Positions 17,856-25,135 of a DNA stretch of 64,000 nt are shown piece after piece. How positions within the stretch are numbered: position 1 is the first letter of the stretch; every line of letters starts with the position of its first letter. The DNA comes from Neobacillus sp. DY30 (lineage in GTDB: Bacteria > Bacillota > Bacilli > Bacillales > Cytobacillaceae), in assembly GCF_030123065.1 (NCBI RefSeq), contig NZ_CP126093.1, positions 1,430,001 through 1,494,000 of the forward strand, written 5' to 3'. Position numbers and translations under genes: made by a program. The notes beneath the pieces were generated by a model, which worked only from the letters and a program-made list of their open reading frames with translations, made no database searches and was not told where the DNA came from.

Positions 17856-18303
17856 TCTTTACACATCCTAAAATATCATTTCCACCCACTTTCATTGTAC
17901 AACATGCTCAAATGAAATCAAGTTTTTATGGTTCAGGTAAACAATGACTTTCTTAGGTATTAGAACTAAAATGTTTTTAGGACCAAGTATGATTCAAAAG
18001 AGACTTCTTAGAGAATAATGGATTAATAGTGATTATCTATAATTCTGGCAGCTTAACATAAGGTATCGTTTAAAGAAGAGAAAGATTAGTTTGAAGAAGT
18101 GTTTGTGACAATTTTAACACAACTCATTATGCATGGTGCCTAAAAACTTAAGATTATTTTAGGCAAGGTAACCAATAAAATTTTAGACTCTTACATAAGC
18201 TTAACAATTAATTATATTTTGTTATAATTGAGAATGTCTGTTGCTGTCCCTTATTGGAACAGGATTTTGACATTTTTTAATCTGAAAGGTTAATAAACAA
18301 TCA
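17856..18303. other. Divergent intergenic region, PucR regulator / NCS2 permease
   Basis: No gene is seen in these 448 bases. It contains TTTTTAGGACCA at 17974-17985 (an exact repeat of 1745-1756), a sigma-A-like promoter at 18201-18228 and, in the leader, a short imperfect hairpin CTGTCCC / GGAACAG (18244-18262) with TTTTTT about ten bases later. I do not recognise a known riboswitch. Confidence 0.55.
18201..18228 (+). promoter_or_regulatory. Sigma-A-type promoter of NCS2 permease
   Basis: TTAACA (18201-18206), 16-base spacer, TATAAT (18223-18228). Transcription would begin near 18235, giving a leader of about 70 bases. Confidence 0.6.
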
Positions 18304-19590
18304 ATGAATATAAAAAACAATTACTTAAGTGTGTTTCAATGGTTTATCTATTTACTTGCTAATTCTATTGCGCTTCCAATTGTAATTGGAAATGTATTTC
18401 ATTTATCTGCGGCAGAAATATCCGCTTTAATGCAGCGGACGTTTTTTATCGTAGGATTGAGCTCTTTTATTCAAGGGAAATTTGGTCACAGATATCCAAT
18501 AGTAGATGGGCCAGCTGGCTCTTGGGTTAGTATTTTTGTTATCTTTGCTAATATTGGAACGCAGCAAGGTTTGTCATTGATGGAGACTATACGAACCCTT
18601 GAGGCGGGATTGATTGTTGCTGGAGTAATATTATTCCTGTTAGGGATAACAAAGTGGGTCCAACATTTATTGATTCTCTTTTCACCAATTGTTACTGGCA
18701 CATTTCTGTTTATATTAGCTATACAATTAAGTGGTGTCTTTTTAAAGGGAATGGTAACAATGGATAGCAGTACGGGTCAGCTTGATGTGAGGAGCTTTCT
18801 ATTAGCTATTTTTACATTTACCTTTATTATTGTACTTTCATCTAAAGCTAAAGGATGGTTAAAAAACTATGCAATCTTATTAGGAATTTTAGCAGGGTGG
18901 ATTGCATTTTTAATTTTAGGAGAAGGTCGTCAAAGCAATTCAGTAGTATCAACTGATATCATCAAGCTGCCAGAAATTTTTCCATGGGGTTTCCCTGTAA
19001 TAACGGGGAGTGTATTGATTACAACTATCTTATTTACTTTTTTACTCATTTCTAATACATTAGCCGCCATCACCGCTGCTGAGGAATCAATCCCAAATAA
19101 TAAAGGGCAATTCCGTGTTAGGCTTAATCGAGGAACCTCGATAGGAGGAGTTTCCCATCTATTATCTGCTGTATTTTCAACAATTGGTGTGGTGCCTTTA
19201 CCAGCTACAGCAGGCTTTGTTAGATTAACAAAACAATACCGTATAATTCCTTTTCTGTTTGCATGTGGGATTATGATATTGATTTCATTGTTTCCGAGTA
19301 TTGTTGGCTTCTTGGCTTCCTTACCATTACCCGTAGCCAGTGCTGCTTTATTAAGCACACTAATCGAGATGCTCGGGATAGCAATTCGCTCACTGACAAA
19401 ACAGCCATTAAACGACAGGAATATAACAATTATCGGGTTATCCTTATTATTTGGAATTGGAATCATGTTTTTACCAGATGATATCTTTAACGGTCTTCCA
19501 TATATCATTCAAAATATAGGTAAAAATGGTTTATTAGTAGGAACATTACTAGCAATAATTCTTGAACAACTTTGGAAATCCAAAAATTAA
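18304..19590 (+). CDS. NCS2-family (xanthine/uracil-type) nucleobase permease
   Basis: This 428-residue polytopic protein belongs to the nucleobase-ascorbate transporter/NCS2 family. Visible features are QWFIYLLANSIALPIVIG in the first helix, QGKFGHRYPIVDGPAGSW near residues 56-73, and a NTLAAI..EES region in helix 8 in the place of the family's substrate-binding acidic motif. The ATG has only a weak site (GAAAGG, 15 bases upstream) and no in-frame start lies further up. The location next to a PucR regulator and deaminases supports import of a purine- or pyrimidine-like compound. Confidence 0.85.
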   Translation: MNIKNNYLSVFQWFIYLLANSIALPIVIGNVFHLSAAEISALMQRTFFIVGLSSFIQGKFGHRYPIVDGPAGSWVSIFVIFANIGTQQGLSLMETIRTLEAGLIVAGVILFLLGITKWVQHLLILFSPIVTGTFLFILAIQLSGVFLKGMVTMDSSTGQLDVRSFLLAIFTFTFIIVLSSKAKGWLKNYAILLGILAGWIAFLILGEGRQSNSVVSTDIIKLPEIFPWGFPVITGSVLITTILFTFLLISNTLAAITAAEESIPNNKGQFRVRLNRGTSIGGVSHLLSAVFSTIGVVPLPATAGFVRLTKQYRIIPFLFACGIMILISLFPSIVGFLASLPLPVASAALLSTLIEMLGIAIRSLTKQPLNDRNITIIGLSLLFGIGIMFLPDDIFNGLPYIIQNIGKNGLLVGTLLAIILEQLWKSKN

Positions 19591-19625
19591 GCTGCAGAGA
19601 CAAATGTCCTGCAGCTTAATTTTTA
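19585..19625 (+). terminator. Rho-independent terminator
   Basis: A perfect 13-base stem AATTAAGCTGCAG / CTGCAGCTTAATT followed by TTTT directly after the NCS2 permease. Confidence 0.88.
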
Positions 19626-19665
19626 TAAATATACAATTGGCCATCCATCTGGTGTAAATAAACTT

Positions 19666-20922
19666 TTAAAAAATTAATTTTAAGCCCACCAAAATGAGAC
19701 CGATGAGAAAGCCGCAGACTGCCCCGTTTACCCGGATCCATTGCAAGTCCTTTCCCACATTGTTTTCGATCATATTAATAAGAGTTTTATTATCCAATTT
19801 TTCTAAGTTTTCTTCGACAAGTTTTCCAATTTTCGAATGATTATTATCAACAAAAATGGAAATTTGCTGCTGGATCCAAGATTCAATTGCATTTATTTTT
19901 TCATCATCTGTTTTCAAACTTTCAAGTGCCCTTGATAACTGAGGAAGAAGATGAGCCTCATAAAAATTTGGTGACTCGAGAAGGGTAATTGCCTTATCTT
20001 TAAGCTGTTCAATAAAATCGGTAATTTTATCTTCTAAGTGCCATTGTGACAGCAGTTGTTCTTTTATATTATTTATTTCCAAAGCTAGGTTTTCATCTGT
20101 TTTAATATCTTGCAGTTTTGTCCCGATATGGAATAAAAGGGTTTGCCTATTTGGATTAAATGGATCCCTAAAGCTGTGTACACCCTTTTGAATAAGCCCC
20201 TGAATAATGTTTCCTAATTTTTCCTCATTCACAATATTCGTAAAGGATTTTAAAGCAAATTGCATAAAACCATCCGCTTTAATATTTTCGAGAGCATCAA
20301 CTGCCATCCTGCCGAGTTTTTCCTTTGTACTTTCTTTCTTAGACCAATCATCAATTTCCTTTAGGACAAAATCAAGTGCCTTTTCATCATATTTCCTTTT
20401 AAGTAGTTGGTCAATAATAACTGGAAGATACTTACTTGCATCTAAATCTTTTAACTTTAACTTCATTTCGCTTTCAATAATAGGGGCTAATTTTTTACTA
20501 TCAACTGAATGAAGTAAATGCTGGATTAGCTTAATCGTAATATTTCTTACATGCTGTCCTGTAATTGCTTGTTCTACAAAGTTAAAGATTTTTTCGGTAA
20601 AGGGAATGCTTGATATTTTTTTTCGAATACTTTCTTTTGTCAGCCAATCATTTTCAAGCATTGAAATAATGGCAACAATTATCCTCTTACGGTTCTTTGG
20701 TAAAAGTGCTGTATGTGGTATAGGTATACCTAGTGGGTGGCGAAATAATGCGGTGACTGCGAACCAATCTGCAAGACCACCAACCAAGCCGGCTTCAAAG
20801 CCTCCCTGAAGAATTGTTCCCCAAAGAGAATCTTGAAAAGGGATTGTTACAATAAAACCTGCTCCCATGACAGCTAGAGAAATCGTCGCTAAATGCTGCG
20901 ATTTATTCTTTTTCTTCGACAT
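19666..20922 (-). CDS. DUF445 family membrane protein
   Basis: This 418-residue protein of the DUF445 family resembles E. coli YjiN more than B. subtilis YheB. It has an N-terminal hydrophobic pair with GGFEAGLVGGLADWFAVTALFRHP, a long amphipathic, helix-rich middle, and a C-terminal membrane anchor (VNGAVCGFLIGLILVGLKLIF). The frame is open to 21015, but ATG at 20922 has GAGGG eight bases upstream and gives the usual family start MSKKK. Function is unknown; family members look like membrane-anchored periplasmic or cytosolic coiled-coil scaffolds. Confidence 0.8.
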   Translation of the reverse strand: MSKKKNKSQHLATISLAVMGAGFIVTIPFQDSLWGTILQGGFEAGLVGGLADWFAVTALFRHPLGIPIPHTALLPKNRKRIIVAIISMLENDWLTKESIRKKISSIPFTEKIFNFVEQAITGQHVRNITIKLIQHLLHSVDSKKLAPIIESEMKLKLKDLDASKYLPVIIDQLLKRKYDEKALDFVLKEIDDWSKKESTKEKLGRMAVDALENIKADGFMQFALKSFTNIVNEEKLGNIIQGLIQKGVHSFRDPFNPNRQTLLFHIGTKLQDIKTDENLALEINNIKEQLLSQWHLEDKITDFIEQLKDKAITLLESPNFYEAHLLPQLSRALESLKTDDEKINAIESWIQQQISIFVDNNHSKIGKLVEENLEKLDNKTLINMIENNVGKDLQWIRVNGAVCGFLIGLILVGLKLIF

Positions 20923-21011
20923 CTGTGTATCCCTCATTTTTACAAAAATATGGTTGTTTATTGATATTATCTCAATACGACGGAAAAAAGCAAAAAAAAA
21001 CTCTTCTAGCG

Positions 21012-21611
21012 TCAATGAGAAGAGTCTTGTGCTTTCCTTTTTTCAGGCCTAATATGAGTAATGAGACCATCTAATTCAGTAATATAGAACTGTGTTTCAG
21101 GAGTAGATTTTAAATATTTTTCTTGAATTAATTGATAATAATTTACTCTTCGCTGCGGATCAAATTGAAGCATAGGAAATTCTTTACGTTCCTTAACATA
21201 TAGGTCTACTGCCTTTTGGACCATGTCCATTTCAACAGGTATTTTCTTTTCATTTTCTTCAAAAAGATCATAGGTTTCCTTTGACATGTAAAACTTCTTT
21301 GACGGGATTCCGTTTAAAATATGGGCTAGATGTTTAAAATCGATACTGTTATCGTCTTCGACAATATACGTACGATAAACACCATTAGGAAGTTTATCAG
21401 AAAATTGCCTTACAGCTTTCCGAACCTGGTCAATGCTTACATCAATGATTGGATAGTTTTGTGCTTCTTTCAGATTTAATTGTGAGTCATTTATAAGCTC
21501 AGTAGTTTTATTTACAGGTTTTTTATAATATTTTTGTATTATTACGTAGCCTGTAAATCCTCCAATCCCAGTTCCAAGGAAAGTAAAAATAATTGTAACC
21601 CAATCTTCCAT
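21012..21611 (-). CDS. Membrane-anchored protein of unknown function
   Basis: This 199-residue protein is not confidently recognised. It has one N-terminal membrane segment (VTIIFTFLGTGIGGFTGYVI) followed by a charged, mostly soluble domain rich in Lys/Glu. The longest frame starts with GTG at 21653, but ATG at 21611 behind GAAGGGA puts the membrane segment at the very N-terminus and is preferred. It is followed on the same strand, with about 90 bases between, by the DUF445 gene, so the two may be co-transcribed. Confidence 0.6.
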   Translation of the reverse strand: MEDWVTIIFTFLGTGIGGFTGYVIIQKYYKKPVNKTTELINDSQLNLKEAQNYPIIDVSIDQVRKAVRQFSDKLPNGVYRTYIVEDDNSIDFKHLAHILNGIPSKKFYMSKETYDLFEENEKKIPVEMDMVQKAVDLYVKERKEFPMLQFDPQRRVNYYQLIQEKYLKSTPETQFYITELDGLITHIRPEKRKAQDSSH

Positions 21612-21760
21612 TTTGTCCAATCCCTTCTCGTAGGTTAGGAGCGATATGCTCACACATATTATTATATAGGAGCATACATTTATTCCAATACAGATCTCAT
21701 TTTATTCGTAACTTAAATAAATGTAATTTAAGTATACAAATAAAATAGGAAATAGGAAAT

Positions 21761-21787
21761 AGGGCAGCCATTTATGATGGTTGCCCT
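21761..21787 (-). terminator. Hairpin terminator of the YneR-like gene
   Basis: The stem AGGGCAnCCA / TGGnTGCCCT (one mismatch) lies 24 bases after the stop of the minus-strand gene. The T run is broken. Confidence 0.5.
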
Positions 21788-21810
21788 AGAGAAATTATAT
21801 TGGTGAAGAA

Positions 21811-22107
21811 TTAGTTAATTGCAAATGTTTCTTTAAAGCTTATTTGAATTTCTTTCATTTCGTCGTTATAGGATAAGCATGTTTCAATATCCTCGAAAAA
21901 CCATACATCATTTCCTTCTACATAGAAGAATATACCATTTATCTCTTTCGCATAGCCAATATTTGATGGTGACTCTGCAGAAAATGCCAGGCTGAAACCT
22001 TTGTGTTTTTCGCCAAAACCATCATATTGTGGAAACATTCTTACTGTATTAATCTCAAATTCATTCGTAAACCACTTTGCCGCTTTTTCATCAATAGATA
22101 GTAACAT
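21811..22107 (-). CDS. HesB/YneR-family protein (A-type carrier-like fold)
   Basis: This 98-residue protein has the layout of the YneR subgroup of HesB/IscA-like proteins: an N-terminal DEKAAKWFTNEF helix, VRMFPQYDGFGEKHKGFSL, then YAKEINGIFFYVEGNDVWFFED. The three conserved Cys of true iron-sulfur carriers are absent (one unrelated Cys remains), as I recall for YneR proteins, so cluster binding is unlikely. The start is ATG. Function is unknown. Confidence 0.6.
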   Translation of the reverse strand: MLLSIDEKAAKWFTNEFEINTVRMFPQYDGFGEKHKGFSLAFSAESPSNIGYAKEINGIFFYVEGNDVWFFEDIETCLSYNDEMKEIQISFKETFAIN

Positions 22108-22382
22108 ATAAATGCACCAACCTTTTCAAAATGGTAATATTCATATTAGATTGAAAACTGTTATTAAAAGAAATGTTAATCATTTCTTATGTAATTAGAT
22201 TAAGGTTTTTCATTTAGTTTGCATGTGACATTTTTCACAAGGAATTCTGTTTTTGAGATTATTAAAAAAAATGTTCATATTTCCGTAATAATCGCCATGA
22301 AAAGCGGATACTAACTACTACAAAGAACCTTTTAGTATTGTTTTAGAATTTGTAACATATTCAGAGTGTGAAAGGTGATAAA
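22108..22382. other. Intergenic region with no recognised gene
   Basis: AT-rich sequence between a minus-strand and a plus-strand small gene. Several weak -10-like boxes are present, but I see no convincing promoter, hairpin or repeat. Confidence 0.5.
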
Positions 22383-22409
22383 ATGTATTTAATTCGAAAA
22401 GGGAGATAG
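22383..22409 (+). CDS. Eight-codon leader mini-ORF
   Basis: ATG with GAAAGGTGA at ideal spacing opens a frame of eight codons that ends in TAG five bases before the next ATG. Its codons 6-8 contain the AAAGGGAGA ribosome site of the coiled-coil gene, so passing ribosomes would affect initiation there. No peptide function is implied. Confidence 0.4.
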   Translation: MYLIRKGR

Positions 22410-22414
22410 TAACT

Positions 22415-22750
22415 ATGGAGCACAAACTCGATAAATTAAATGAGAATATTTCTGATATTAAAACACTAATAGATACGTTTAATAAGACGTTAGAAAACAT
22501 CGAACATAGACTTTCTCGATTGGAGCAAATGGACAGTATTGAGCATCGAGTGGAGGTTAATCAAATTGACTTATCAGATATAAAAGAATCTCTGCAGCGT
22601 ATTGAAGACGTTCAAGGCAATGTAGTAAAACACTTAGAGGAAAACTTAGGAAATGGTGAGGAAATTAAGCACATTAATCGTCGGCTGGATTCACACTTAA
22701 TTAAATTAGCTAAAGCAGAGGAAGAAATTATTATATTAAGAAATAGATAA
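22415..22750 (+). CDS. Small coiled-coil protein of unknown function
   Basis: This 111-residue soluble protein is almost wholly heptad-like (ISDIKTLIDTFNKTLENIEHRL..RLEQ, later IKHINRRLDSHL), with high Asp/Glu/Lys and no hydrophobic segment. The start ATG follows AAAGGGAGA, which sits inside the preceding mini-ORF. A good terminator follows. It has no recognisable domain; a structural or adaptor role in a homo-oligomer is possible. Confidence 0.65.
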   Translation: MEHKLDKLNENISDIKTLIDTFNKTLENIEHRLSRLEQMDSIEHRVEVNQIDLSDIKESLQRIEDVQGNVVKHLEENLGNGEEIKHINRRLDSHLIKLAKAEEEIIILRNR

Positions 22751-22761
22751 CCAGATAGGAA

Positions 22762-22793
22762 AAAAGATCAGATATGATAACCTGATCTTTTTT
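22762..22793 (+). terminator. Rho-independent terminator
   Basis: The stem AAAAGATCAG / CTGATCTTTT has a ten-base loop and a T run after the coiled-coil gene. Confidence 0.8.
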
Positions 22794-22825
22794 GTGTATT
22801 GAAGAATGGTGCAAGCGCTTACGAT

Positions 22826-23005
22826 TTATTTACCAAATAGCGCTTTGAGCGCCTTATAGATAAAGGCTAAAGAAAAAATACTCATTGCTAATGAGCCAAC
22901 GATATCAAAAATTGGACCTAAGAAGCTTAAAAATGATACCAGTTCTACACTCATTAAAACAAATCCAGAAAGTATTGCCGCTAAAAATAAGAAAATTAAT
23001 TCCAT
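22826..23005 (-). CDS. Small two-helix membrane protein
   Basis: This 59-residue protein has a very strong ribosome site (GGGGGGAGA) eight bases before ATG. Nearly the whole length is hydrophobic: LIFLFLAAILSGFVLM, then a short VEL, then two further hydrophobic stretches ending in a basic tail IYKALKALFGK. A helical hairpin in the membrane is likely. No family is recognised. It lies downstream of the CNNM/CorC gene on the same strand, beyond that gene's terminator, so it is probably transcribed separately. Confidence 0.6.
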   Translation of the reverse strand: MELIFLFLAAILSGFVLMSVELVSFLSFLGPIFDIVGSLAMSIFSLAFIYKALKALFGK

Positions 23006-23088
23006 CGAAATTCTCCCCCCTTTAATTTTAGAATATGATTACAAGAGGGAGGATGATTGGGATTTTAATAAAATATTACAATTTTATT

Positions 23089-23117
23089 ACAAAAAAACAG
23101 ACCAAGCTGGTCTGTTT
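23089..23117 (-). terminator. Rho-independent terminator
   Basis: On the minus strand, the stem AAACAGACC / GGTCTGTTT is followed by TTTTTTT after the CNNM/CorC gene. Confidence 0.8.
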
Positions 23118-23128
23118 AAAAATCATAT

Positions 23129-24478
23129 TTAAGAAAGTACTTCTGTTTGTGGCAAGGCTATTTTATTCGTAATTTGTTCATCATTTGCAACCTTAGTTAC
23201 CTCGATATATTTAATATGGTGATCTTCCATATCGAGTATTTTAAAGATGTAGGATTCGTGATGAATAGAGTCTCCTTCTTTTGCCTCATAGTTCTCAGTT
23301 AAAATCCATCCGCCAATGGTGTCAATATCTTCATCATCAATCTCGACTCCCAGCAAATCGTTTACCTCAGTAACTAAAACCTTAGAATCAATAATATAAT
23401 GGTTTTCTTTAATTTTACGAATCATTGGAATCTCATCAGAATCAAATTCGTCGCGGATTTCCCCGACAATCTCCTCAAGGATATCTTCAACTGTTACGAG
23501 ACCTGATGTACCGCCATATTCATCCATTAAAATAGCCATGTGCATCCGATCCTTCTGCATTTTTACAAGCAAATCGTGGATCGGTATCGTTTCAATAACT
23601 CTAATAATCGGACGAGTATAATGTTCAAGTGTTTTAGTTGAGATTGTTTCTTTACTGATTAGGTCAGTAACCATTTCTTTAATATTTACTAGACCAATAA
23701 TATGGTCTTTATCACCGTCAATAATGGGATACCTTGTATATTTTTCCTCACGAATAATTTCGAGAAAAGTATCTAGTGTATCATCTTTGGATAATGAAAC
23801 AATTTCAGTCCTTGGAACCATAATTTCTTTGGCAATACGGTTATCAAATTCAAAAATTTTATTTACATACTTAAACTCAGATTGGTTAATTTCGCCACTT
23901 TTATAGCTTTCTGAGAGGATAATACGAAGTTCTTCCTCGGTATGTGCCATTTCGCTTTCAGAGACCGGCTTAAGACCAAAGATACTCGTTACAATTCGTG
24001 CAGACCCATTTAATAACCAAATAAACGGGTACATCACTTTATAAAAGAAGATTAACGGCCGCGACATGATTAGAGTAATCAATTCAGCTTTCTGAATAGC
24101 CAGTGTTTTAGGTGCCAGTTCCCCTACGACAACATGTAAAAATGTAATAGTTGCAAAAGCAATCCCAATGGATAAAACATGGGAAACACCTTCAGGAATT
24201 TCTAGTCCATTGAAAAGGGGAGTGAGTAAATGCTCAATGGTTGATTCTCCAATCCAGCCTAAAGCAAGGGCCGTAATTGTAATTCCTAACTGACAAGCTG
24301 AAAGATATTCATCTAAGTTTGAAATGACTTTTTTCGCTGGAATAGCACTCGAATTACCTTCCTCAATTAACTGATCAATTCTCGAACTGCGAATTTTAAC
24401 AATAGCAAACTCTGAAGTTACAAAAAAAGCAGTTAACGCAATTAAAATGGCTATTAAAACCAAGTTAAATATGTCCAA
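23129..24478 (-). CDS. CNNM/CorC (HlyC-type) membrane protein, MpfA/YhdP-like
   Basis: This 449-residue protein has an N-terminal DUF21 (CNNM) membrane domain of about four helices, with the AIVKIRSSRIDQLI..G motif and GELAPKTLAIQ, then two CBS motifs (EIMVPRTEI.. and a second, RMHMAILMDEYGG) and a C-terminal CorC_HlyC domain (WILTENYEAKEGD). B. subtilis YhdP/MpfA of this family exports magnesium. It starts at TTG behind AAGGG. A MerR-type gene lies directly upstream, as yhdQ does before yhdP in B. subtilis, so this may be the YhdP ortholog. The 61-base leader contains two small hairpins and an orphan Shine-Dalgarno sequence. Confidence 0.88.
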   Translation of the reverse strand: MDIFNLVLIAILIALTAFFVTSEFAIVKIRSSRIDQLIEEGNSSAIPAKKVISNLDEYLSACQLGITITALALGWIGESTIEHLLTPLFNGLEIPEGVSHVLSIGIAFATITFLHVVVGELAPKTLAIQKAELITLIMSRPLIFFYKVMYPFIWLLNGSARIVTSIFGLKPVSESEMAHTEEELRIILSESYKSGEINQSEFKYVNKIFEFDNRIAKEIMVPRTEIVSLSKDDTLDTFLEIIREEKYTRYPIIDGDKDHIIGLVNIKEMVTDLISKETISTKTLEHYTRPIIRVIETIPIHDLLVKMQKDRMHMAILMDEYGGTSGLVTVEDILEEIVGEIRDEFDSDEIPMIRKIKENHYIIDSKVLVTEVNDLLGVEIDDEDIDTIGGWILTENYEAKEGDSIHHESYIFKILDMEDHHIKYIEVTKVANDEQITNKIALPQTEVLS

Positions 24479-24539
24479 ATAAGTTCCCTTAGCTCGTTAT
24501 ATACGAGTTAAGGAGTCACCTCCTAGTAATTTAAAAAAA
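24479..24539 (-). promoter_or_regulatory. Leader with orphan Shine-Dalgarno and twin hairpins
   Basis: On the minus strand AGGAGGTGA (24516-24524), fully complementary to the usual 16S 3' end, lies in a small hairpin GGAG-gtga-CTCC and is not followed by a start codon. A second hairpin, CTCG / CGAG (24493-24507), stands between it and the TTG start. This could be an mRNA-stabilising ribosome-binding element or part of a cis-regulator; I do not recognise a named RNA family. Confidence 0.4.
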
Positions 24540-24917
24540 TTAACTCGTTTCATTCAAAAGGGAGTTAGTCAGCAATGATTTTAGCATCATTAGATTCGAT
24601 GTAAGTTTTTCTTTTTGAAGATCATCCAATTTTTCAATGAATGGAATTAAGTCAAATAAATCATTTTGAAGCTGCTGCATTTGCTGTGTAACTGTGTTTA
24701 CATGTTTTTCCACTTCTGAATCACGAATTGTTTTGTCCTTCTTCATATCTAGTTTTCTTTTAATCTCTTCGAGCGGGTAGTGTAAACTCTTACATTCTTC
24801 AATAAATTTTAAATCCTTTAAGGATTCATCAGAGTATATTCGGTAATTAGATTTGGATCGTTCTGCACTTAACAAACCAATTGATGTGTAATAATCAATC
24901 GTCCGTTTAGAGACCAT
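24540..24917 (-). CDS. MerR-family regulator, N-terminus apparently frameshifted (YhdQ-like)
   Basis: The open frame encodes 125 residues with most of a MerR helix-turn-helix and wing (SKRTIDYYTSIGLLSAERS..NYRIYS) and a C-terminal coiled coil. The first helix, reading YRIGELAEIA, is encoded in the same frame just upstream, but that frame has no start codon before a TGA. A fitting ATG with AGGTGA stands at 24956-24958 in another frame, and the two are separated by a run of four G. One more G would restore a normal MerR start (M-G-A-V-YRIGELA). So this is a recent frameshift, a sequencing error at a homopolymer, or a shortened protein starting at 24917. Confidence 0.75.
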   Translation of the reverse strand: MVSKRTIDYYTSIGLLSAERSKSNYRIYSDESLKDLKFIEECKSLHYPLEEIKRKLDMKKDKTIRDSEVEKHVNTVTQQMQQLQNDLFDLIPFIEKLDDLQKEKLTSNLMMLKSLLTNSLLNETS

Positions 24918-25111
24918 TGCAATTTCTGCTAATTCACCGATACGATAAACAGCCCCATCAAATCACCTCATATTTCTAAATTTAAAAATAATTATAGTAA
25001 ATTCCAACTGTACAGTCAAACGTTCTGGTTTGTATAATTAGATGGTATAAACATTTTATGAAAAAAGTCTTGTTTTATGAATCAGAAAATAATAAATTTT
25101 AGAAACAAAAT

Positions 25112-25135
25112 AAAAAAAACGTCTTCTACAAAGAA
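25112..25135 (-). terminator. Rho-independent terminator overlapping a stop codon
   Basis: On the minus strand CGCCTTCT-ttgt-AGAAGACG is followed by eight T. The stop codon of the kinase gene lies within the hairpin. Confidence 0.75.

Noticed and set aside
18244..18290. Purine-type riboswitch before the NCS2 permease
   Set aside because: Only a seven-base imperfect stem is present; the conserved core of purine, 2'-deoxyguanosine or PreQ1 riboswitches was not found in the leader of about 70 bases.
18930..19508. Long open frame on the minus strand (192 codons)
   Set aside because: It lies wholly inside the NCS2 permease gene, has no ribosome site and a composition typical of an antisense shadow.
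1..19590. Island as a recent mobile element
   Set aside because: No integrase, transposase, tRNA end, or direct-repeat boundary is visible, and base composition is like that of the rest. Accessory status is judged only from gene content.
22810..22823. cre-like palindrome TGCAAGCGCTTACG
   Set aside because: Two mismatches to the consensus, and it lies between the ends of two convergent genes, not at a promoter.
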